A stretch of DNA of 25,434 bases from VGDP01 sp040905845. GTDB taxonomy: Bacteria; Pseudomonadota; Alphaproteobacteria; SP197. Position numbers and translations under genes: made by a program. Shown here piece after piece: positions 1 to 7,821 of the stretch. The number at the start of each line of letters is the position of its first letter. Within the stretch, counting starts at the first letter, position 1. The notes beneath the pieces were generated by a model. That model worked only from the letters and a program-made list of their open reading frames with translations, ran no database searches and was not told the origin of the DNA. The DNA is taken from contig JBBDQV010000143.1 of NCBI GenBank assembly GCA_040905845.1, positions 1 to 25,434 of the forward strand, in the 5' to 3' direction.

Positions 1-134
1 AGCCAGAGAGTCAGTTCACAACCTCAAGGGCAAGCGGTTTTTCGAGGTGTCCACGTGATCGCGTTACCACGCCGAGAAGCGGTCCTCGATGCGCGGGCAT
101 TCGTTGATGGCCCAGCAAGGATTGCAACGAGAAC

Positions 135-449
135 CTATTTCTCGACGATGTCGTTGATCCAGGACAGCGCCGCCATCGCCGTCGGAAAGCCGAGCGTCGG
201 TATCGCGAGAACCGCGACCTGTCGAAGTTCCTCCACCGAGAGCTTCTCCTCGAGTCCCTGTCGAGCATGGGAGTGAACCGCGCCCTCGGAGAGCGCACCG
301 ATCGCGAGGGCAAGCTTGATCAGGCGCCGCATTCGCGCGTCGAGAGGTCCGGCCTCGGAACACGCCTTGCCGAGGGCTGTAAAGCGATCCCAAACCGCAG
401 GATAAGCCTTGACGAAGGCACCGGCACCGGAAGCGGGGAGGGCAGCCAT
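135..449 (-). CDS. Carboxymuconolactone decarboxylase / AhpD-like small protein without the CxxC pair
   Basis: 104 aa. The central segment (residues 49-75) and the following S-V-E-E-L helix match the AhpD/CMD core, in which an all-helical subunit carries a C-x-x-C-x-x-H motif. Here the aligned stretch is E55-G-A-V58-H-S-H61, so the histidine is kept but both redox cysteines are replaced; the only cysteine is C30. A thiol peroxidase role like that of AhpD is therefore unlikely; decarboxylase-like or structural roles remain open. The start at 449 was chosen because GAGGA lies 4 bases upstream, and the longer reading frame upstream has Arg/Pro-rich shadow composition. It lies 127 bp downstream of hyfI on the same strand and may belong to the complex operon. 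Family is fairly sure; function is unknown. Confidence 0.8.
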   Translation of the reverse strand: MAALPASGAGAFVKAYPAVWDRFTALGKACSEAGPLDARMRRLIKLALAIGALSEGAVHSHARQGLEEKLSVEELRQVAVLAIPTLGFPTAMAALSWINDIVEK

Positions 450-576
450 GGAGTCCTCATACGTGGAGATGGGTTCGAGACCAGACAATGTACGCGGTCC
501 GCGCCAAGGGGCGAAGGCGGATGAACTTCCGTCATTCATGCCCGGCCTTGTGATCGCGGCGATCGGCTGCCGGTCG

Positions 577-1092
577 CTACGAGGCCTTCTCCAAGAGGGC
601 CAGCAGACCCTCGAGAAGCTGGGTCGGGTTCGGTGGGCAGCCGCGGATGCGCAGGTCCACGGGCACGACGTCCGCGACGGGGCCCGCGACGGCGTAGCTG
701 CCGGCGAAGACACCGCAATCGATGGCGCAGTCGCCGACCGCGACGACCCATTTCGGGTCGGGCGTGGCGACGTATGTCCGCTCGAGCGCCTCGCGCATGT
801 TCTTCGTGACGGGGCCGGTGACGAGCAGCACGTCGGCGTGACGGGGCGAGGCGACGAACCGGATGCCGAAACGTTCTAGGTCGTAGAAGGCGTTGTTGAG
901 CGCGTGGATTTCGAGCTCGCAGCCGTTGCACGAACCGGCGTCGACCTCGCGGATCGCGAGGCTGCGGCCGAGGCGGCGGCGCGCGGCACGGTCGAGCGCG
1001 CCGGCCAGCTCGGCGAGCGCCTCGTCGGCGGGCACCGGCGGCGGCTCGGTAAAGGGCGCCTTGAACAGGCTCTGGAACAGGATCTTGCGCAT
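577..1092 (-). CDS. hyfI: NuoB/HyfI-like [4Fe-4S] small subunit of Ehr-type complex
   Basis: 171 aa, homologous to the 20-kDa subunit of complex I (NuoB) and to HycG/HyfI of group 4 hydrogenases, which carry the proximal 4Fe-4S cluster next to the large subunit. The cluster ligands are visible: C55 and C58 in S-C-N-G-C-E, C122 in V-G-D-C-A, and C152 in R-G-C-P-P-N-P. C126 is an additional cysteine. There is no membrane segment, so it should sit on the cytoplasmic arm. The gene begins 12 bp after the large-subunit stop codon and is the last gene of the six-gene operon. The intact cluster motif shows that electron transfer is retained even though the partner has lost its Ni ligands. Family assignment is secure; the physiological reaction is not known. 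Confidence 0.92.
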   Translation of the reverse strand: MRKILFQSLFKAPFTEPPPVPADEALAELAGALDRAARRRLGRSLAIREVDAGSCNGCELEIHALNNAFYDLERFGIRFVASPRHADVLLVTGPVTKNMREALERTYVATPDPKWVVAVGDCAIDCGVFAGSYAVAGPVADVVPVDLRIRGCPPNPTQLLEGLLALLEKAS

Positions 1093-1104
1093 GACGGCGG
1101 GTTC

Positions 1105-2616
1105 CTAGAGATCGTGGCCCGAGTACGAGCAATTGAACGATTTGTTGCAGAGCGGGAAGTCGGCGACGATGTTGCCGTCGACGACGACCTCGAGCAGCGG
1201 CCACTGGAACCACGACGGGTCGCGCAGATGGCAACGCGCGACCCGGCCGTCGCCGTCGAGCCGCAGCCAAACGAGAACGTCGCCGCGGAACCCCTCGACC
1301 AGCGCCATGCCCTCGCAAGGTTCTCCCACCTTGGACGGATCGACGCGGAACGCACCCTCCGGCAGCCGATTCAGGACCTGCTCGATCAGCGCGAGGCTCT
1401 GGTCGATCTCGAGCAAGCGGACCCAGACCCGCGCGTTGACGTCGCCGGCTTCCAGAACGGGCACCTCGAACACGAGATCGCCGTAGGGCGGGTAGCCCGG
1501 CGCGCGGCGCGCGTCGAAGAACCGGCCCGAGGCGCGCCCGACATAGCCCCCGGCGCCGTACTGGCGCGCGAGCACCGGCTTCAGGATGCCGGTGCCGAAG
1601 GTGCGATCCTTCAGCGAGGCGGTGTCGTCGTAGAGCTCGGCCAGCGCGGGAACACGGCTCCGAACCTCGTCGACGAGGCGGCGCAGCGCGACAACTCCCG
1701 CGCCGTCCAGATCGACGGATGAACCGCCCGGAACGATGCGATCGCGCATCAGGCGGTGTCCGAACGCGGCATCGGCCGCGCGCAGCACGAGCTCGCGCAG
1801 CACTCCGCATTGGGTGTGCATGAGCGCGAAGGCGGCGTCGTTGCAGATCGCGCCGAAGTCGCCGAGGTGGTTCGCGAGCCGCTCGAGCTCGGCCATCAGC
1901 GCGCGCAGCCAATGGGCGCGCGGCGGCGCCTCGAGCCCGAGCGCCGCCTCGGCGGCGCGCGCGAAGGCGCAAGCGTAGGCAACGGTGCTGTCGCCCGAGA
2001 CGCGGCCGGCGATGCGCGCGGCGCGCTCGAGCTCGGTGCCGGCCATCAGGTGCTCGACGCCCTTGTGCACGTAGCCCAGGCGCTGCTCCAGGCGGACCAC
2101 GGTCTCGCCGTTCGCCGTGAAGCGGAAATGCCCGGGTTCGATGATGCCCGCGTGCACGGGCCCGACGGGGATCTGGTGCTGGCTCTCGCCTTCGGCCGGC
2201 AGTAACGGGAAATCCGTTCCGCGGGCCTCCTCGGCGACCCCCGCGCCAAGCGGATGGCGAACGCCCCAGCGTCGGTGATCGAGCCACGGTCGGGCGTCCG
2301 GCAGGCCGACCGGCTCGAGCCCGAACAGGTCGCGCGTCGCCCGCTCGAGCCGAAGCGCGGGCGGATGCCTGCGGGCAACCGATGGATAGCGCCCCTCCGG
2401 GCAGTCCAGACTGAGGACTCCGATCGCGCCGGAGTCATCGAGCAGGGCCACGTGAACGGCGCGCGCCTCGCCCCACAGGCCGAGCAGTGTCCAGTCCCCG
2501 TCGGCGAGGCGCTCCGCCGCCAGGGACCAGGCCTGCTCGCCGACGACGGCGCGCGGCCACGGCCCGTGCCTACGCATGGGATGGCCTTGCCGAAGGAGAT
2601 CGCCGATCGATGGCAT
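1105..2616 (-). CDS. hyfG: NuoCD/HyfG-like large subunit lacking all Ni-binding cysteines
   Basis: 503 aa. Residues ~20-130 resemble the NuoC/30-kDa domain; ~145-503 resemble the NuoD/[NiFe]-hydrogenase large subunit (HPVHAG-like at 152-157, GYVHKGVEHL at 181-190). In group 4 hydrogenases two CxxC motifs bind Ni-Fe. The first should read R-V-C-G-x-C; here it is R205-V-S-G-D-S210. The second, in HycE C-Y-S-C-T-D-R, aligns without gaps with S-Y-S-G-H-D-L at the extreme C-terminus. All four ligands are thus Ser or Gly. Two other cysteines, C490 and C496, lie just before the end. There is no C-terminal extension of the kind removed by a maturation protease. The start is 3 bp after the hyfF stop. 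It is not a functional [NiFe] hydrogenase; best described as an Ehr-type catalytic-like subunit. Some pipelines may label it a hydrogenase expression protein. Confidence 0.92.
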   Translation of the reverse strand: MPSIGDLLRQGHPMRRHGPWPRAVVGEQAWSLAAERLADGDWTLLGLWGEARAVHVALLDDSGAIGVLSLDCPEGRYPSVARRHPPALRLERATRDLFGLEPVGLPDARPWLDHRRWGVRHPLGAGVAEEARGTDFPLLPAEGESQHQIPVGPVHAGIIEPGHFRFTANGETVVRLEQRLGYVHKGVEHLMAGTELERAARIAGRVSGDSTVAYACAFARAAEAALGLEAPPRAHWLRALMAELERLANHLGDFGAICNDAAFALMHTQCGVLRELVLRAADAAFGHRLMRDRIVPGGSSVDLDGAGVVALRRLVDEVRSRVPALAELYDDTASLKDRTFGTGILKPVLARQYGAGGYVGRASGRFFDARRAPGYPPYGDLVFEVPVLEAGDVNARVWVRLLEIDQSLALIEQVLNRLPEGAFRVDPSKVGEPCEGMALVEGFRGDVLVWLRLDGDGRVARCHLRDPSWFQWPLLEVVVDGNIVADFPLCNKSFNCSYSGHDL

Positions 2617-2619
2617 GGG

Positions 2620-4068
2620 CTATCCGAGGAGCCGGGCGACGTGCTGGAACCAGACGACCAGCGGCGGCGGCAGGTAAAGCCCGGCGGCCAGCACCAAGGC
2701 GAAGTGCGCGAACATCGGAACGTACGAGGCCTCGGCCCGCGCCGTGCTGCCGTGCGGTTCGCCGAACGCGACGCCGTGAAGGCGCAGCAGCAGAGCGCCG
2801 AAGGCGACGAGCAGGCCGAGGACGAGCGCGACGGCGAGCACCGGCTCGCGGGCGAAGGTCGAGGTGACGAGCAGGAACTCGCTCATGAAGATGCCGAGCG
2901 GCGGCAGGCCGGCGATGGCGACCACCCCGACCACGAGGCTCCAGCCGAGCCAGGGATGGCTCACGGTCAAACCGCGAATCTCGGCGATCTTCTGGGTGCC
3001 TTTGATCTGGGAAATGTGCCCGACCGCGAAGAAGATCGCCGACTTCGTCAGACTGTGCATCACCATGTGCAGCAAGCCGGCGAAGTTCGCCAGCGGGCCG
3101 CCCATGCCGAAGGCGAAGGCGATGATCCCCATGTGCTCGATCGAGGAATAGGCGAACATGCGCTTGATGTCGCGCCGCCGGTACAGCATGAAGCCGCCGA
3201 AGCCGAGCGAGGCGAGGCCCATCGCGATCATCAACGGGCCCGGCGCGATCGCCCCCGGGTTGGCCGCGAGCAGCAGCTTGAAGCGCAGCACGGCGTAGAG
3301 CGCGACGTTCAGGAGCAGCCCCGAGAGGACCGCCGAGATCGGCGTCGGGCCCTCGGCGTGGGCGTCGGGCAGCCAGGCGTGCAGCGGTACGAGCCCGACC
3401 TTGGTGCCGTAGCCGAGCAGGAGGAACACGAAGGCCACGTTGAGCAGCGCGGGATCGAAGGCGGCGGCGTGCTCGATGAGCACCGTCCAGATCATCCCGC
3501 CGCGGCCCGCGCCCACCACCGGCTGGGCGGCCATGTACACGAGGATGGTGCCGAACAGCGCGAAGGCGATGCCGATGCTGCCCAGGATGAAGTATTTCCA
3601 GGCCGCCTCCAGCGCCTCGTGGGTGCGATAGATGCCGACCATCAGCACGGTGGTGAGCGTCGCGAGCTCGATCGCCACCCACATCAGGCCGATGTTGTTC
3701 GCGGTGAGTGCCAGGTTCATGGCGAACATCAGCACCTGGTACATGGCGTGATAGAAGCGCAGGTAGGCGGGGGTCAGGCGACCCGTCGCGAGCTCGTGGG
3801 CGATGTAGCTCGCGCTGAACACGCTGGTCGTGAAGCCGACGAAGGTGCTGAGCGTGATGAAGACGACGTTGAGATCGTCGATGAGCAGGTACGCGCCGGG
3901 ATCGGGCCGTCCGACGAAGAAGAACGACAGCGCCGCCAGGCACGTGAGGAACGACGCCATGACGTTGAGCCGGGCGGTGACCCGGTAGCCCGGCAGCAGG
4001 ACGAGCAGCGCCGCGGTCCCGAGCGGGATCAGCAGGACCGCCAGCGCGGCATCGTAAGCTCCCGTCAT
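2620..4068 (-). CDS. hyfF: HyfF/NuoN-like antiporter-type membrane subunit
   Basis: 482 aa, about 13-14 hydrophobic segments, proton-conducting transporter family (NuoL/M/N, MrpA/D). Residues known in the family to form the proton path are present: E134 in W-V-A-I-E-L, K158 in A-W-K-Y-F-I-L-G, K223 in G-T-K-V-G-L-V-P-L-H, and K342 in H-S-L-T-K-S-A-I-F-F. The second TM8 lysine of some homologues is N254 here. It should work as an ion-translocating module in the cytoplasmic membrane. Its ATG overlaps the stop of hyfE (ATGA), and hyfG begins 3 bp after it, so translation is probably coupled. The length suits HyfF/NuoN rather than NuoL, as there is no long C-terminal lateral helix. Confidence 0.93.
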   Translation of the reverse strand: MTGAYDAALAVLLIPLGTAALLVLLPGYRVTARLNVMASFLTCLAALSFFFVGRPDPGAYLLIDDLNVVFITLSTFVGFTTSVFSASYIAHELATGRLTPAYLRFYHAMYQVLMFAMNLALTANNIGLMWVAIELATLTTVLMVGIYRTHEALEAAWKYFILGSIGIAFALFGTILVYMAAQPVVGAGRGGMIWTVLIEHAAAFDPALLNVAFVFLLLGYGTKVGLVPLHAWLPDAHAEGPTPISAVLSGLLLNVALYAVLRFKLLLAANPGAIAPGPLMIAMGLASLGFGGFMLYRRRDIKRMFAYSSIEHMGIIAFAFGMGGPLANFAGLLHMVMHSLTKSAIFFAVGHISQIKGTQKIAEIRGLTVSHPWLGWSLVVGVVAIAGLPPLGIFMSEFLLVTSTFAREPVLAVALVLGLLVAFGALLLRLHGVAFGEPHGSTARAEASYVPMFAHFALVLAAGLYLPPPLVVWFQHVARLLG

Positions 4069-4727
4069 GCGTGTTCACCGCGATGCCGCTCGAGCTCGCG
4101 TACGTCCACGGTGTCGAACCGCTCCCGAATGCGGAACAGGAAGACGCCGATGACGATGAACGCGACGAGGATCGAGAACGCGACGCTGATCTCGACGACG
4201 AGAGGCATGCCCTTGGCGCCGGTCGCCGCCAGGACGAGCCCGTTCTCGATCGACATGAAGCCGACCACCTGGCTCACCGCGTTGCGCCGGGTCGTCATCA
4301 CGAGCAGGCCGAGCAGCACGACGGAGAGCGAAAACGCGAGGTCCTCGCGCGCCAGCGGGTCGGCCTGGGCGGTGATGCGCAGCATCACGACCATGGACAG
4401 CGCGACCAGCCCCATGCCGGCGAGCATGGTGAGGCCGACGCCGACGACCGGCTCGATTTCCCGGTGGATGCCGAGACGAACGATGATGCGATGCAACGCG
4501 ACGGGAATGACGATGGCCTTGAACACGAGCGCGAGCGCCGCCGTGATGTAGAGGTGAGGCGCATCCTGGATGAACGCCTGCCAGGCGACCGAGAGGGCCA
4601 GGACCAGGGCGTGGAGCGCGAAGACGTTGAGCAGCGCGTAGAGCCGGTCCTGGTAGAGCATCATGAAGCTGACCAGGACAAGTCCCCCGGCCAGGAGATG
4701 GGCAACGTCGAAGACGAGCCGATCCAC
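4065..4727 (-). CDS. hyfE: HyfE-like (NuoK-related) membrane subunit, GTG start
   Basis: 220 aa, mostly hydrophobic, with about seven membrane segments. The C-terminal half corresponds to NuoK: E161 (M-S-I-E-N-G) and E179 (V-V-E-I-S-V) occupy the positions of the two conserved membrane glutamates of NuoK that relay protons. The N-terminal half is the extra segment typical of HyfE, and the length is close to that of E. coli HyfE. The GTG start at 4727 directly abuts the stop codon of hyfC, and GGAG lies 5 bases upstream inside the end of hyfC. The gene overlaps hyfF by 4 bases (ATGA). It should link the NuoH-like subunit to the antiporter modules. Confidence 0.9.
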   Translation of the reverse strand: MDRLVFDVAHLLAGGLVLVSFMMLYQDRLYALLNVFALHALVLALSVAWQAFIQDAPHLYITAALALVFKAIVIPVALHRIIVRLGIHREIEPVVGVGLTMLAGMGLVALSMVVMLRITAQADPLAREDLAFSLSVVLLGLLVMTTRRNAVSQVVGFMSIENGLVLAATGAKGMPLVVEISVAFSILVAFIVIGVFLFRIRERFDTVDVRELERHRGEHA

Positions 4728-5684
4728 CTAGAGGCTCCGCGAGACGAACAGCAGGAGCACGCCTAGCAGGCCGAGCATGAGCGCGGCGCCGAGGAACTCC
4801 GGCACGCGGAACACCCGCATCTTCGCGATCACGGTCTCGAACAGGGCGAGCAACAGGCCGCCCGCGGCCAGCTTGCCGAGATAGGCCATGGCGCCGATCA
4901 GCAGCGCCCATGGCCCCGAGCCCGACGTCGCCATCGCCCACGGCGCGAACAGGCAGGCGAGCAGCGAGAGATAGACGAGCAGCTTGAGCGCGGCGGCGAA
5001 CTCGATCAGCGCGAGGTGCCGGCCCGAGTACTCGAGCACCATGGCCTCGTGCACCATGGTCAGCTCCAGGTGGGTCGCCGGGTTGTCCACCGGAATCCGG
5101 GCGTTCTCGGCGATCGACACCATGATCAACGCGACCAGCGCGAGGCCGAGCGAGACCCGGAGCCCGACGGCGGGCGAGGCCATGAACTCGGCCATCGTCG
5201 AAAGCTGCGTCGCCCCGGCGACGAGCGCGAGCGTGAAGACGATCATGATCATCGCGGGCTCGGCGAGCGAGGCGATCATCACCTCGCGGCTCGAGCCGAT
5301 GCCCCCGAAGCTCGTGCCGACGTCCATGCCGGCGAGCGCCAGGAAGAAGCGGGCGCTGGCCAGGAGCGCGATGATGGCGATGAGATCGGCGGTCCAACTG
5401 AACAGGAGCCCGGTCGCGAAGGTCGGAACCAGCGCGGCGGCGACCCAGGTCGCGGCGAAGATCAGGTAGGGCGCGGCGCGAAACAGCCACGAGGCGTTGT
5501 CCGCCAGCACGACGTCCTTCCTGAGCAGGCGCAGGAAGTCCCGATAGGGCTGGATGATCGACGGGCCTCGTCGCCTCAGCAGCCGCGCCTTCGCCGTCCG
5601 AACGAAGCCGGTCAGCAGCGGCGCGAGGGCGAGCACCAGCGCCATCTGCACGCCCTGGACGAGGAGATCGCGGATCAGGGCCAC
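4728..5684 (-). CDS. hyfC: HyfC/NuoH-like membrane anchor subunit
   Basis: 318 aa, about eight membrane segments, family of complex I subunit 1 (NuoH) and HyfC/HycD. Conserved loops are visible: the cytosolic stretch G-P-S-I-I-Q-P-Y-R-D near 40-49, the G-S-S-R-E motif at 130-134, A-E-P-A at 141-144, and the charged segment from A192-E-N-A-R-I-P-V-D-N to M-V-H-E near 213, which surrounds the quinone-side acidic funnel in complex I. E-T-V-I-A-K-M-R-V-F-R-V-P-E is near the C-terminus. This subunit connects the soluble NuoB/CD-like arm to the ion-pumping arm. It overlaps hyfB by 10 bp and abuts hyfE. Identity as a NuoH-fold subunit is secure; whether it binds quinone cannot be seen. Confidence 0.93.
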   Translation of the reverse strand: MALIRDLLVQGVQMALVLALAPLLTGFVRTAKARLLRRRGPSIIQPYRDFLRLLRKDVVLADNASWLFRAAPYLIFAATWVAAALVPTFATGLLFSWTADLIAIIALLASARFFLALAGMDVGTSFGGIGSSREVMIASLAEPAMIMIVFTLALVAGATQLSTMAEFMASPAVGLRVSLGLALVALIMVSIAENARIPVDNPATHLELTMVHEAMVLEYSGRHLALIEFAAALKLLVYLSLLACLFAPWAMATSGSGPWALLIGAMAYLGKLAAGGLLLALFETVIAKMRVFRVPEFLGAALMLGLLGVLLLFVSRSL

Positions 5685-7684
5685 AGCGCGAGCACCAGCA
5701 GGAGACCGACGAGGGCCATGAACACCAGGCTCAAGTACCGTCGGATGGTCAGGAACTGGAGATGGTTGAGGCGATCGGCGATGGACGAGACGACGACGGC
5801 GACGGGCGCGTAGAACCCGTCCCAGATGAGGTCGCGCAGCTCGACGGTGAGTCGCGCGGGCGCGAGCTCACCGGGCGGCGGCATCGTTACGTGCTCGCGG
5901 GCGTGGAACACCAGGGTGCCGAAGACCCGGCGGATCGGCTGGGCGAAGCTGCCGGCGGTGTACTGCGTCGCTGGGCTCGGATCGGGAAAGCCGCAATCCC
6001 AAGGCGGCGCCCGGCGCGTGGCCCGCGATGCGAAGCGTTGGATGACATAGCCCGCCAGCGTCGCGGAAATCGCGACGAACACGGCGACGAGCAGGCCGTT
6101 GTAGGAACTCCGGCTCTCGGCGATCGGCACGATCGAGAGCCAAGGCACGGCCGTCTGCACCGGCATGCGGGACCCGACCAGATCCTGGGCGACGGGCGCC
6201 AGGGCGTCGATCACCGGGCCGGGAAGGATGCCCGCCAACACGCAGAGGGCGGCGAGCAGGACCATGGCGGCGAGGGAGCAACGATCGACCTCGCGCGCAC
6301 CTCGAGCGGCTTCGGTCCGCGGCCGGCCGAGGAACGTCACGCCGAAGGCCTTGACGAAGCACGCGGCGGCGAGGGCCGCCGACAGCGCCAGCAAGGCGCC
6401 GACCCCGGGCACCATGATCCTGAGCCCCCATTGCGGCAGCTCCGGGCTCTGCAGGATCGCCTGGAACGTCAGCCACTCCGACACGAAGCCATTCAGGGGC
6501 GGCAAAGCCGAGATCGCCACGCAGCCCACGAGGAACGCGAAGGAGGTCAGCGGCATGCGGTGGATGAGCCCGCCCAGGTGCTCCATGTCGCGCTCGCCGG
6601 TCGCCCGCAGTACGGCGCCCGCCCCGAAGAACAGCAGGCTCTTGAACAGCGAATGGTTGAGGACGTGGAACAGTCCGGCTGTGAGCGCGAGCGCGGCGGC
6701 CCACGCCATGTCGTTGGCCTGGAAGGCGAGCGCCAGGCCCAGCCCGATGAAGATGATGCCGATGTTCTCGACCGTGTGGTACGCGAGCAGCCGCTTGAGG
6801 TCGTGCTGCATCAGGGCATAGAGAACGCCGAGCACCGCGGTGACGCCACCGAGGAAGATCACCGCCATGCCGGACCACCAGGTCGGGTCGCCGAGCAGGT
6901 CGAACACGACGCGCACGAAGCCGTAGACCGCGACCTTGGTCATGACCCCGCTCATCAGCGCCGAGACGTGGCTTGGCGCCGCCGGGTGGGCGAGCGGCAG
7001 CCAGACGTGCAGCGGCACCAGGCCGGCCTTGGACCCGGCGCCGAGCAGCACGAGTCCGAGGACCAGGGCCGCGGTGAGGGGCGCGGGTTGGGCCAGGCGC
7101 ATGGCGTCGAAGCCGTAGCCGCCCTCGGGTCCGCTCAGCAGGCCGAAGGCCAGCAGCAGGGCGAGCGTGCCGAAGCTCGCCATGATCAGGTAGATGTAAC
7201 CGGCCCGCGCATTGCCCTCCTCGCGGTGATGGGCCATGACCAAGGCCCAGGACGACAGCGACATGAACTCCCACGAGAACAGGAACGTGAAGGCGTCGTC
7301 GGCCAGCACGACCAGGTTCATGCCGGCGAGAAACGCCGGGAAAAAGGGCAGAACGCGCAAGGGCGCGGGTTCGTGCCGGCCGTAGCCCAAGCCGTAGAGG
7401 CTGGCCGCGCCGGCGCCCAGGTTGACGACCGCCAGGAAGAAGGCGCTCAGCGCGTCGAGCCGGAAATGCGCCCCGAGCCAGGGAAGTCCCACGGGCAGCG
7501 TCATGGTCGATGCCGCCGCGTCGCCGCCGACGACGTGCGCCAAGGCGACGAAAAGCCCGATGCCGGACGCGGCAAGGGCCGAACCGTAGACCGCGGGCGA
7601 CGCCCACGGCATGCGGCCCGCCACCGCCGTCGCGACGGCGATGCCGAGCAAGGCGCCGATGCTGCCCAGAACCGCGACGATCAT
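5675..7684 (-). CDS. hyfB: HyfB/NuoL-like antiporter-type membrane subunit, first gene of Ehr-type operon
   Basis: 669 aa, about 15-16 membrane segments, NuoL/NuoM/HyfB family. Proton-path residues are present: E139 in S-W-E-F-M-S, K219 in G-S-K-A-G-L-V-P-L-H, K250 in M-T-K-V-A-V-Y-G, and K348 in H-S-L-F-K-S-L-L-F-F. The C-terminal ~150 residues include a soluble stretch (W-D-C-G-F-P-D-P near 540) typical of HyfB, then a last membrane helix. The start at 7684 has only a weak ribosome site; immediately upstream is a three-codon frame (ATG AAG CAA TGA) overlapping the start. The amidase gene ends 137 bp upstream on the same strand, so the operon probably has its own promoter in 7685-7821, where I see no clear consensus. 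Confidence 0.93.
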   Translation of the reverse strand: MIVAVLGSIGALLGIAVATAVAGRMPWASPAVYGSALAASGIGLFVALAHVVGGDAAASTMTLPVGLPWLGAHFRLDALSAFFLAVVNLGAGAASLYGLGYGRHEPAPLRVLPFFPAFLAGMNLVVLADDAFTFLFSWEFMSLSSWALVMAHHREEGNARAGYIYLIMASFGTLALLLAFGLLSGPEGGYGFDAMRLAQPAPLTAALVLGLVLLGAGSKAGLVPLHVWLPLAHPAAPSHVSALMSGVMTKVAVYGFVRVVFDLLGDPTWWSGMAVIFLGGVTAVLGVLYALMQHDLKRLLAYHTVENIGIIFIGLGLALAFQANDMAWAAALALTAGLFHVLNHSLFKSLLFFGAGAVLRATGERDMEHLGGLIHRMPLTSFAFLVGCVAISALPPLNGFVSEWLTFQAILQSPELPQWGLRIMVPGVGALLALSAALAAACFVKAFGVTFLGRPRTEAARGAREVDRCSLAAMVLLAALCVLAGILPGPVIDALAPVAQDLVGSRMPVQTAVPWLSIVPIAESRSSYNGLLVAVFVAISATLAGYVIQRFASRATRRAPPWDCGFPDPSPATQYTAGSFAQPIRRVFGTLVFHAREHVTMPPPGELAPARLTVELRDLIWDGFYAPVAVVVSSIADRLNHLQFLTIRRYLSLVFMALVGLLLVLALWP

Positions 7685-7821
7685 TGCTTCATCTCGGTTC
7701 GGTTCGCCGTGGCGAGCTTCATCAACGAATCCACGTTGCCACGGCCGCCTTCGCCGACGCCCACACAGGCCGACGGATCGGCGTTCGGCGCAAGGTCGCC
7801 TCTTCGCGGCATACTGGTCCG

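Noticed and set aside
1..134. Partial gene at the left edge
   Set aside because: No frame shows a recognisable protein segment; open frames here are shadows, and the first supportable gene ends at 135.
450..576. Terminator after hyfI (GATCGC-G-GCGATC near 554-566)
   Set aside because: The stem cannot form a normal loop with a one-base centre and no U-tract is present; it is also in a motif (GATCGC) frequent all over the window.
577..7684. Respiratory complex I or true hydrogenase-4 / formate hydrogenlyase
   Set aside because: Genes for NuoA, E, F, G, I and J are absent, and NuoE/F/G would be needed for NADH oxidation. The large subunit lacks all Ni ligands, so neither name fits functionally.
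2620..7684. Mrp antiporter or DAB-type inorganic carbon pump
   Set aside because: The antiporter-like subunits occur with NuoB-, NuoCD- and NuoH-like genes, and there is no MrpE/F/G or DUF2309 (DabA) gene.
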